From: Bacillota bacterium
GTDB lineage: Bacteria > Bacillota > Clostridia > Christensenellales > SZUA-584
Assembly (NCBI GenBank): GCA_023390815.1
Contig: JAEWCC010000048.1
Span: 1-64,000, forward strand
DNA: 64,000 nucleotides
Reading direction: 5' to 3'
Shown: positions 24,424 through 31,499 of the stretch, piece after piece
Position numbering within the stretch: the stretch's first letter is position 1
Layout: each line of letters opens with the position of its first letter
The notes under the pieces: generated by a model
What the model saw: only the letters and a program-made list of their open reading frames with translations
Databases searched by the model: none
Told to the model about the DNA's origin: nothing
Program-made: the position numbers and the translations under genes

Positions 24424-25941
24424 GTGCTCTCCAAGATCGCCAGCTTCGGATTGCTCGGTTTGAGCGGCTTTCCGGTGTTCGTCGAGGCGGACATCTCTTC
24501 AGGCATGCCCTCTTTTGAGACCGTGGGGCTGCCCGGTGCGGCTGTTAAGGAAAGCAAGGAGCGCGTGCGCGCCGCGCTGCGCAACTCCGGCTTCGATTAC
24601 CCTGCGCAGCGCATCACGGTCAACCTCGCACCTGCGGACCGGCAAAAACACGGTCCGATCTACGACCTCGCGATCGCGCTGGGGCTGCTCGGCGCAAGCG
24701 GGCAAATTCGTCCGCCGGACGAAAAAAGCGTATTCTTAGGCGAGCTTTCTCTGGATGGCGGTACGCGGCCCGTAGCGGGTGTGCTGCCCATGGCCATCTC
24801 CGCGCGGGAGGCGGGGTTCGAGAAGCTGTTCGTGCCCGCGGCGAACGCCGACGAGGCGAGCTATGTGCAGGGCCTTTCCGTGTATCCCGTCCAAAGCCTT
24901 TCCGAGATCGCGGCGCATTTTTCGGGCGGAAAGCCGGTTGCGCCCCGCGAGACCCAAACCTTTCATCCGCAAAGCGATGCGCTCTGCGCGCATGACATAT
25001 CCTACATCCGCGGCCAGGCGCACGCCAAGCGCGCGCTCGAGATCGCGGCGGCGGGCGGACACAACCTGCTGTTTATCGGGCCGCCCGGCTCGGGCAAGAC
25101 GATGCTCGCGCGGGCTGTTCCGGGCATCCTCCCGGACCTCACCTTCGAAGAAGCCCTCGAAATATCGAAAATCCACTCCGTTTGCGCAGTGAGCAGCGGG
25201 CTTGTTTCCGCACGGCCCTTCCGCGGCCCGCACCACACGCTCTCCGTCGCGGCGCTCACGGGTGGCGGCCACAACGTGATGCCGGGCGAGGTGAGCCTCG
25301 CACATGGCGGGGTGCTGTTCCTCGATGAGCTGCCGGAGTTCTCGCGCACCGCGCTCGAAGCCTTGCGACAGCCGCTCGAAGACCGGCAGATCAGCATTGC
25401 GCGCGCCAACGCCAAGGTGGTGTATCCCGCGGGCGTGATGCTCATCGCGTCCATGAACCCCTGTCCGTGCGGCAACCTCGGCAGCCGCGAAAAGCAGTGC
25501 CGCTGCACCCCGCGTGAAATCAAAGGCTACATCTCGCGCATCAGCGGACCGCTGCTCGATCGCATCGACATGCACGTGAGCATGAGTGAGGTGCCCTACG
25601 AGGAGATGACCGCGCAGCGCACAGGGGAGACCTCCGCAAAGGTGCGAGAACGCGTCAACACCGCCCGCAAGGTGCAGCAGCAGCGATACGAAAAAGACGG
25701 CATCTACTGCAACGCTTCGCTGACAGGGCCGATGACGGAGCAATACTGCGCGTTAAGCCGGGAGTGTGCCACGCTGCTTGAAACCGCGTACAAGGCCATG
25801 GGCCTGTCCGCCCGCGGCATGACGCGCGTGCTCAAGGTAGCGCGCACCATCGCCGACCTCTGCGGCGCGGAAAGTATCGGCAAGTCGCACCTCGCAGAGG
25901 CGCTGCAATACCGCGCGCAGGACGAGCGGTATTGGGGGTAG
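24424..25941 (+). CDS. comM: YifB/ComM family Mg-chelatase-like AAA+ ATPase
   Basis: A 505-residue protein starting with GTG after GCGAGGAGAAGC. An N-terminal ChlI-like fold (about 20-170, with VNLAPAD and LGELSLDG) precedes the AAA+ core: Walker A GPPGSGKT (219-226), Walker B LFLDELPEF, and the Zn-ribbon-like MNPCPCGNLG...CRCTP insertion. The C-terminal domain contains SARGMTRVLKVARTIADL. ComM is a hexameric helicase promoting branch migration during natural transformation. It ends the cassette begun by rbgA, with dprA 2.1 kb further on. Confidence 0.95.
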   Translation: MLSKIASFGLLGLSGFPVFVEADISSGMPSFETVGLPGAAVKESKERVRAALRNSGFDYPAQRITVNLAPADRQKHGPIYDLAIALGLLGASGQIRPPDEKSVFLGELSLDGGTRPVAGVLPMAISAREAGFEKLFVPAANADEASYVQGLSVYPVQSLSEIAAHFSGGKPVAPRETQTFHPQSDALCAHDISYIRGQAHAKRALEIAAAGGHNLLFIGPPGSGKTMLARAVPGILPDLTFEEALEISKIHSVCAVSSGLVSARPFRGPHHTLSVAALTGGGHNVMPGEVSLAHGGVLFLDELPEFSRTALEALRQPLEDRQISIARANAKVVYPAGVMLIASMNPCPCGNLGSREKQCRCTPREIKGYISRISGPLLDRIDMHVSMSEVPYEEMTAQRTGETSAKVRERVNTARKVQQQRYEKDGIYCNASLTGPMTEQYCALSRECATLLETAYKAMGLSARGMTRVLKVARTIADLCGAESIGKSHLAEALQYRAQDERYWG

Positions 25942-25961
25942 GGCTAATCCTTGGAGTTACC

Positions 25962-26175
25962 CGTCATTGCGTCCGCGAGCGAAGCGTGGCGGGAAGCAAT
26001 CCAGAACCGAAAGCCTATGTGTCTGGACCGCCACGTCACTACGCTCCTCGCGATGGCAAAGGAGGCTTTTGTTTCAGCCGTCATTTCGAAGCAAAGCGAA
26101 GCAATCCAGACTACTCCCCTTGGCTATACTCTTTGGATCGCCGCGTCGCGCTGGCGCTCCTCGTGACAGGTACTC
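25962..26175. repeat. Two inverted pairs of a dispersed ~35-bp intergenic repeat
   Basis: Four related units built on CGTCATTGCGAG...GAGCG...GCAATCCAG alternate in orientation (about 25962-26004 plus, 26018-26059 minus, 26080-26112 plus, 26130-26168 minus). Related single copies occur at 39783-39836 and 49949-49988. The units could fold into long hairpins. This patch fills most of the 344-bp gap between comM and the YjbR-like gene. Confidence 0.65.
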
Positions 26176-26285
26176 TCATTGCGATTGCCCCATTGCTGCG
26201 CGGTTCGCAATAATGGGGCGTGCAAGGCATTTGCATGCCGCGGGTGAAAGAGTGATTCGGAGATAAGTTTGAAAGGGTGTCGTAT

Positions 26286-26654
26286 ATGAAATACGAATGG
26301 ATGGATGAATACTGCCTTAATAAGCCCGGTGCCGAGAAGGACTACAAGGGCGAGTGGGGCGCTTTCCGCTACATGGTGGGTGGCAAGTTCTTCGCGCTGC
26401 TCGGCGGCGACAAGGTGGGTAAGCCAATCGTCTCACTGAAGCTGGAGCCCGCCATGGGCGCATCGCTGCGCGAGCAGTACCCGGATATCGTTCCGGGATA
26501 CTACCTGAACAAGGAACACTGGAACTCGGTCTATCTGGAGGGCGGGACGCCGGACGACGTGCTGCGCATGATGATCGACGAGAGCTACCGCCTCGTACTG
26601 GGTGGGCTTAGTAAAAAGATGCAGCGCGAGATCACGGACGGAGGGAAGGCTTGA
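26286..26654 (+). CDS. MmcQ/YjbR family protein
   Basis: A 122-residue protein with ATG at 26286 after GAAAGGGTG. The family pattern is visible: early KPGAEKDY, then MVGGKFFALL, SLKLEPAMGASLREQYPDIVPGYYLNKEHWNSVYL, and a C-terminal IDESYRLVLGGLSKK. YjbR proteins have a CyaY-like fold, sometimes called DNA-binding, with no confirmed role. It is a stand-alone gene between repeat DNA and a small membrane protein. Confidence 0.88.
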   Translation: MKYEWMDEYCLNKPGAEKDYKGEWGAFRYMVGGKFFALLGGDKVGKPIVSLKLEPAMGASLREQYPDIVPGYYLNKEHWNSVYLEGGTPDDVLRMMIDESYRLVLGGLSKKMQREITDGGKA

Positions 26655-26727
26655 GCTGCTGGCCATACCGCGCAGACTATAGCAAGAAGATACGGAAAAC
26701 CCTGCGCAAGGAAGGAAGTAGCCGTTT

Positions 26728-27225
26728 TTGAAATGGCTGCTTACCTGGCCAAAGATCACGTTTCTAGTAGTCAATATCGCTTTGTTCGTATTTGCCGTCG
26801 TGCCTGTAACGCCGATGCTTAAATACAGTTCATCGAAGCTTTTGATATTGACTTTAGTTATACCCACAGGCATCTGGGTGATCATCAACACTTGGCTGGA
26901 CCGGTATCAGCACGGCAGAATCGGTACTGTAGTGGCAATCTGTTTCTTTGTTGCTATGCTGTTGGCGGATGCAATCTTTTTCGGAGTTGAATTTTCTGAT
27001 GTGTTTCACAAGCCGGTTTATATTACGGGAAAGGTGGAGAGCGTAACCGAAAGGCACCGCGGCCCGACGAGGGTGGATTTGGACGGGGACGATCAGCGCT
27101 ACTCTCTGTATCAGTTTAAAATTGAAATAGAGCCCGGAAAGACCTATCGGTTCAGGTTCATGCCGAATAGCAGAAACCTGATCCCAATTGAGGAGTTACC
27201 GGACTCTGTAATCACCGAAGGTTGA
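26728..27225 (+). CDS. Unrecognised three-segment membrane protein
   Basis: A 165-residue protein from a TTG start with GGAAGGAAG upstream. Hydrophobic segments lie at about 8-28, 36-54 and 66-88, then a soluble extracytoplasmic tail (about 95-165) of beta character (YITGKVESVTERHRG ... YRFRFMPNSRNL). No family recognised. It is 73 bp after the YjbR gene and probably cotranscribed. Confidence 0.6.
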   Translation: MKWLLTWPKITFLVVNIALFVFAVVPVTPMLKYSSSKLLILTLVIPTGIWVIINTWLDRYQHGRIGTVVAICFFVAMLLADAIFFGVEFSDVFHKPVYITGKVESVTERHRGPTRVDLDGDDQRYSLYQFKIEIEPGKTYRFRFMPNSRNLIPIEELPDSVITEG

Positions 27226-27287
27226 GTGATTTCTTCAGGAACGGCTGCCGTGGTTAATCAAAAAGCGCAGTGGGAAAGCACTGGTTC

Positions 27288-27857
27288 TCACATAAGGCCA
27301 AGCGGCAGGATAAAGTAATAATCCGTCTTCTTTTCCCCCTGAACATCCTTTTCGCTGATCTTTTCTCCGGTCGCAAAATCGAATTCGCTGGTGCAGGTAA
27401 AGATCAGGTGTCCGTCCTGATAATGATATTCCGTGCCTTCGGGGTTCCGGTTGACCTCGCCCGGAAAATAAGTCAGGCGTATCTCCGCAACTATATTGCC
27501 GCCGAGGTCATAGCTTTGGGCTCCCGCGAGCGTGAAGGCCGGATCGTAGATAAACAGGTTGGTAAACGAATCGTACTCCGCGATGATCTCTTCCATGAGG
27601 CCGAAACCCATATCCAGCTTCATGCTGTCATAGGACAGCGGCTCGGAGCCCTTGTAATAGGGTGGCTGCTGATAGAATTCTACCGTGTAGCTGAGCAATT
27701 GCGTATCTTCAGGCAGCTTTGCGAGTTCGGTATCGCTGACTTCCCAGATGGGAACCTCTTCATCCACCGAGATCGTCTCGGGAGCGGGGGCGCAGCCTGC
27801 GGGCACAATAGCAAGTAAAAGACAGGCGATTAAAAGAAAGTATTTTAACCCCTTCAT
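27288..27857 (-). CDS. Unrecognised lipoprotein
   Basis: A 189-residue protein with a signal sequence ending in VPAGC, so lipidation is expected at Cys22. A GAGG ribosome site precedes the ATG. The mature part is acidic with many Tyr residues and reads like a single globular beta domain (EYHYQDGHLIFTCTSEFDF). No domain recognised. It is transcribed towards the plus-strand membrane gene and away from dprA. Confidence 0.7.
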   Translation of the reverse strand: MKGLKYFLLIACLLLAIVPAGCAPAPETISVDEEVPIWEVSDTELAKLPEDTQLLSYTVEFYQQPPYYKGSEPLSYDSMKLDMGFGLMEEIIAEYDSFTNLFIYDPAFTLAGAQSYDLGGNIVAEIRLTYFPGEVNRNPEGTEYHYQDGHLIFTCTSEFDFATGEKISEKDVQGEKKTDYYFILPLGLM

Positions 27858-27919
27858 AGCCCTACCTCTTTCTTTTCACGAAACTCCGGCCATGATATTC
27901 GCGTTCATTCATATTTATG

Positions 27920-27981
27920 CTTCGGCCAGAGGCATTATCAATCCTCCGATCTTCGGCCAGAGGCATTATCAATCCTCCGAT
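27920..27981. repeat. Perfect tandem duplication of 31 bp
   Basis: 27920-27950 and 27951-27981 are identical. They lie between the divergent lipoprotein and dprA genes, just upstream of the dprA -35 box. Confidence 0.95.
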
Positions 27982-27996
27982 TCCAAATGGAGAAGA

Positions 27997-28026
27997 TTGA
28001 CAAGGGCCCGCACGGCCATGTATAAT
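27997..28026 (+). promoter_or_regulatory. dprA promoter
   Basis: Perfect TTGACA (27997-28002), an 18-bp spacer and perfect TATAAT (28021-28026). Confidence 0.8.
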
Positions 28027-28072
28027 ACCAAAAGAGAACATACATGCGCTTTTGCGCGGATCGAGGCGACAG

Positions 28073-29155
28073 ATGCAAGGCGAACCGCATCCGTATTGGA
28101 GTTGGCTGTCCGGCATCCCCGAAGTGACCCCGAAGCTCTATTATCAAATACTGCGCGCGTTCGGTACGCCGGAGCGCTTTTTCGATGCGGCCCATAGCGG
28201 CACGAATATGCCCGATTTTCTGCCTGAAAGAACGATGAAAGCGGTTCTCGCCGCGTGCTCGCGGCAGCGCGTCGCCGAGGCGGCGCATGAGCTTGAAGTG
28301 AAGGGTATCAGCGCGGTCACGCGGCTGGACGAAGCGTATCCCGCGGCACTGGAGGTGCTTGAATATCCGCCGCCCGTGCTGTACGTGCGCGGCAGCCTAG
28401 CGGGATTGAACAAAACCATCGGGATCGTGGGGACGCGCCATTGCACGCGCAAGGGCGCGGAGGCCGCGCGGCGCATCGCCGCGGAGATGGGCGAAGCGGG
28501 CTACACGGTCGTTTCCGGCATGGCGCGCGGCATCGACTCCGCCGCGCATCGGGGTGCAATGGACGCCGGGACGCCCACCGTTGCGGTGCTGGGCTGCGGC
28601 GCGGACGTAATCTACCCGCCCGAGAACGCGGAGATCTACCACGCGACGATCCAAAACGGCACGGTGGTATCGGAGCTGCCGCCGGGCACGCAGCCGCTTG
28701 CGGGCAATTTCCCGGTGCGCAACCGCATCATCGCGGCGCTGTCGCGCGGGCTGCTGGTCGTGGAGTCTGCGCTGCAGGGCGGCACGGCGATATCCGCGTC
28801 CATGGCAGTCGGCATGGGCAAAGATATATTTGCCGTACCCGGAGCGCCTTGTCTCGAAAATTCCGCGCTGCCCAACCGGTTGATTCAAAAAGGCGCACTT
28901 CCCGTCACCTGTGCGAGCGATATTCTGGAATACTGGGGCGAGACGCGCATTGGAGCGGAGCCGGAGCGCGAAACCGTCGTGCAGCTCGATTTTTTCCAGC
29001 GGCAGATTTATGAGAAGCTGCGACAAGGCGATATGGACATGGAAAGCTTAGCGGAGCAGGTTTGCGCCGCGCCGGGGGAGATGAGCGTTGCGCTCACGAT
29101 GATGGAGCTGTCGGGTCTCATCAAGCGCGTGCCGGGCGGCAAGTACGGGGTATAG
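28073..29155 (+). CDS. dprA: DNA-processing protein DprA
   Basis: A 360-residue protein. ATG 28073 follows ATCGAGGCGAC; a TTG at 28052 is less likely. An N-terminal helical (SAM-like) region leads into the Rossmann-fold core with IGIVGTRHCTRKG, VSGMARGIDSAAHRGAM, AVLGCGADVIYPPEN and FPVRNRIIAALS, and a C-terminal winged-helix-like DML1 domain (about 300-360). DprA loads RecA onto incoming single-stranded DNA in natural transformation. With comM nearby this supports at least part of a competence toolkit. Confidence 0.96.
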   Translation: MQGEPHPYWSWLSGIPEVTPKLYYQILRAFGTPERFFDAAHSGTNMPDFLPERTMKAVLAACSRQRVAEAAHELEVKGISAVTRLDEAYPAALEVLEYPPPVLYVRGSLAGLNKTIGIVGTRHCTRKGAEAARRIAAEMGEAGYTVVSGMARGIDSAAHRGAMDAGTPTVAVLGCGADVIYPPENAEIYHATIQNGTVVSELPPGTQPLAGNFPVRNRIIAALSRGLLVVESALQGGTAISASMAVGMGKDIFAVPGAPCLENSALPNRLIQKGALPVTCASDILEYWGETRIGAEPERETVVQLDFFQRQIYEKLRQGDMDMESLAEQVCAAPGEMSVALTMMELSGLIKRVPGGKYGV

Positions 29156-29199
29156 ATCAATGCGGAATGAGTACCGATTACAGAAGGGATGATTTCGTG

Positions 29200-29679
29200 A
29201 TGAAGAAGTTAATTCTAATTTTATCTTGTTGTTTGCTATTAATTATTGGAGTAGGTGGCACGTTACTGTATTTTGAAAAATCAACGCCAAAAAACGGAAC
29301 GCTTTACGTGAATGGCAACGAAATAACCAGCGAAAATGTAACAATATATCGTAATTATGCCGATTTGCCTTTAACAGAGGTGATGATAGCGCTTGGGATG
29401 GATGTGAAGTGGGTTGACGACAGTACCGCCGAAATCACATGTAATGACCAAGAATACACTTTAGATCTAACTGAAGTTACCCTAATGAAATATGGGTACG
29501 ATACTAATATTATCATTCCCCCTCCAGGTAGTACAACGTTTCATTACATAGTATTGGGAAAAGAAGTGGTTTTAGATGACAATACAGTTCACAGCATTAT
29601 GTATGCAATGAAGAATAATATCAGCATCAACATTGATCGTGAAAAATCCATTGTTTATGTGGCAGAGAGAACAGATTAA
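29200..29679 (+). CDS. Membrane-anchored protein with copper-amine-oxidase-N-like domain
   Basis: A 159-residue protein (start ATG 29200; GTG 29197 is equally spaced from AAGGGA). One N-terminal membrane anchor or signal (about 3-22) is followed by GTLYVNGNEI and PLTEVMIALGMDVKWVDDSTAEI, the strand-helix-strand of the stalk (Cu_amine_oxidN1-like) domain widespread on Firmicutes surfaces. It is clearly more AT-rich than dprA 44 bp upstream, which suggests later acquisition. It converges with the GNAT gene and overlaps it by 4 bp. Confidence 0.7.
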   Translation: MKKLILILSCCLLLIIGVGGTLLYFEKSTPKNGTLYVNGNEITSENVTIYRNYADLPLTEVMIALGMDVKWVDDSTAEITCNDQEYTLDLTEVTLMKYGYDTNIIIPPPGSTTFHYIVLGKEVVLDDNTVHSIMYAMKNNISINIDREKSIVYVAERTD

Positions 29680-30137
29680 ATTGTACCAGGACCCTGGAAA
29701 TCCTTTTTCAAATAGATCATATCCACCAGTTGAATACCGTTGTCATACATCGGGTGGTCATAGTTGTCGATGAAGAAGTTTTTCACGCGATAGGATTTTT
29801 TAAATCCGCAATGTTCATAAAAAGGAATCGTGGACGGGCTGTCTCCGGTACCGACATACATGGTTTTGCATTTGTCCTTGTAGTATTCAAATATATATTC
29901 TATTAGTTTTCTTCCATAGCCCTGCCCTTGATATTTTTCATAAGTGGCTAAACTTTTCAGTTCAAATATTTCCTCATCTTCTTGAGTGACGACACAGATG
30001 CTTTTTAAATCACCGTCATAAAGCGCGAACATTTCTCCTCGCTCAAGGTACTTGTCAATCATACTTTCTTGTTCGTCTGCTAAAAGCAATAAATCAAGGA
30101 ACCTCTTTTTGTTCACTCTGATGATTTGAATTTCCAT
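29676..30137 (-). CDS. GNAT family N-acetyltransferase
   Basis: A 153-residue protein with the acetyl-CoA-binding motif A at YEKYQGQGYGRKLIEYI (about 82-98) and motif B around FYEHCGFKKSY. A strong AAGGAG site precedes the ATG. GNAT enzymes acetylate small molecules or proteins; the substrate is not predictable. AT-rich, on the minus strand, about 107 bp downstream of the PPOX gene. Confidence 0.88.
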   Translation of the reverse strand: MEIQIIRVNKKRFLDLLLLADEQESMIDKYLERGEMFALYDGDLKSICVVTQEDEEIFELKSLATYEKYQGQGYGRKLIEYIFEYYKDKCKTMYVGTGDSPSTIPFYEHCGFKKSYRVKNFFIDNYDHPMYDNGIQLVDMIYLKKDFQGPGTI

Positions 30138-30244
30138 GGTGTCTCCTTAATCAATAAATATGTCCCGCTCGTTTTGTTCGATTCCCGGTTTCGCAATCAA
30201 TGGAACAGGCGACAGTACGGAATATAGGAGGGGAGCTGCCTTGT

Positions 30245-30673
30245 TTACAGCAGCTCCGCGATGTCGAAGTCTTCGTTGTGCAGCGCGTGATAATAGTTGC
30301 CCCGCTGCGCGGTGAACTTTAAGACGCAGTAGTCGGGGTCGTCCACGCCCTGCGGGTAATATATGATGTCGCGGGGTTTCCACAGCATGGCCTTGCTGTC
30401 GTGATCGGTGAGGACTTCCATAGTCCCGACGAGCATCAGCCCCATAAACCTTGTTTGGTTGCAAAGATACACGCAGGCGTTGGGGTTATTTAGGAACTGC
30501 CGCACGCGCTTGGAGGAATAATTCGTTGAAAAGTAATGAACGGCGATCGTATCGTGCTTGAGCGAAAACATCGCTTTGGTGTTGGGGAACCCTTGCGCGT
30601 CGATGGAAGAAACATAGGCGAACTTCGATTTTTCGAGCACGGACCCGATTTCCGCTTTGATGGCTTCATTCAT
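30245..30673 (-). CDS. Pyridoxamine 5'-phosphate oxidase family (FMN-binding split barrel) protein
   Basis: A 142-residue protein with the split-barrel pattern AYVSSIDAQGFPNTKAMF near the start, YFSTNYSSKRVRQFLNNPNACVYL in the middle and a C-terminal DYCVLKFTAQRGNYYHAL. Such proteins bind FMN or related cofactors and often act as small reductases. The start overlaps the MarR stop by 4 bp, so the two are coexpressed and the regulator may sense the enzyme's substrate. Confidence 0.88.
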   Translation of the reverse strand: MNEAIKAEIGSVLEKSKFAYVSSIDAQGFPNTKAMFSLKHDTIAVHYFSTNYSSKRVRQFLNNPNACVYLCNQTRFMGLMLVGTMEVLTDHDSKAMLWKPRDIIYYPQGVDDPDYCVLKFTAQRGNYYHALHNEDFDIAELL

Positions 30674-31113
30674 AGGGATAGCTCCTTTTGATTTAAATTA
30701 TCAAGGATGCGCCTTAAGTCATCCTCAAAACGACTGATTTGTTCCTCTGAAAAGCCGCGATAAAAGATGGCGTTCATCTGCTCCGAAACGCGCTGGTATG
30801 CCACATTGAGGCTTTTGGCCCGTGACGTGAGGCAGATTTTAATTTGCCGCCGATCCGTTTTATCGGCCAGACGCGCGATATGCCCTTGCGCCTCCATGCG
30901 GTCGAGCATGCTGGTCAGCGTGGATTTCGCGAGCCCCGTTCTACGACCCAGTTCTACGATGGGCAGCGTGTCCTGCTGCCACAGCACATAGAGTATGCGT
31001 CCCTGTGCGCCGTTGAACTCCTCAATGTTCGCGCTGGAGAGCAGGCGTTCGAATATGCGTCCCTGTATCTGTTTGATCTGCGAGATCAAAAAGCCGCCGT
31101 GTGTTTCTGTCAT
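30670..31113 (-). CDS. MarR family transcriptional regulator
   Basis: A 147-residue protein. ATG 31113 is chosen, 9 nt after AGGAGGTG; a GTG inside that site would extend the frame by 4 codons. The winged helix is evident: ELGRRTGLAKSTLTSMLDRMEAQGHIARL (recognition helix and turn) followed by the wing DKTDRRQIKICLT. An inverted repeat overlapping its own -10 box suggests autoregulation together with the downstream PPOX gene. Confidence 0.92.
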   Translation of the reverse strand: MTETHGGFLISQIKQIQGRIFERLLSSANIEEFNGAQGRILYVLWQQDTLPIVELGRRTGLAKSTLTSMLDRMEAQGHIARLADKTDRRQIKICLTSRAKSLNVAYQRVSEQMNAIFYRGFSEEQISRFEDDLRRILDNLNQKELSL

Positions 31114-31128
31114 TGATGCAAACACCTC

Positions 31129-31151
31129 CTATATCGAATAATACTATATAG
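31129..31151. promoter_or_regulatory. Probable MarR operator (inverted repeat over the -10 box)
   Basis: CTATATC (31129-31135) and TATATAG (31145-31151) form an imperfect 7-bp inverted repeat centred on the minus-strand -10 element at 31138-31143. Confidence 0.45.
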
Positions 31152-31166
31152 AACAAAAAACGTCAA
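31138..31166 (-). promoter_or_regulatory. Promoter of the MarR-PPOX operon
   Basis: On the minus strand, TTGACG (31166-31161), a 17-bp spacer and TATTAT (31143-31138), 25 bp before the MarR start. Confidence 0.75.
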
Positions 31167-31326
31167 CGCAATAATGCCAAATTGTTGAATGATATGGGTT
31201 AAGAAAGAACATGCTTACCCGCCGCAGGGGTGTGCGTCTGCTTTATATAATGAAGAAATCAGGGGATATTAAAGCATGTACGGATGCCGGTATGGGATGC
31301 ATAAAACCAGATTGAGGAATTTTGTA

Positions 31327-31355
31327 TTGATTTTTTGCAGCATGGATTATATAAT
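31327..31355 (+). promoter_or_regulatory. topA promoter
   Basis: TTGATT (31327-31332), a 17-bp spacer and TATAAT (31350-31355), leaving a leader of about 137 nt before the topA start. Apart from these two promoters the 386-bp gap 31114-31499 holds nothing recognised. Confidence 0.65.
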
Positions 31356-31499
31356 TTGCACTTGCAGGGCAAAAACAGCATGGATGGCCAGGCTTACCGC
31401 ATAAACTATTCACGAACGCGCAGGCAGTTTCACCATGATGGATGCGTTTTAGACTGCGCGAGGGCGAACGGAGCCCAATACGTTGGAGTTGGAGTACGT

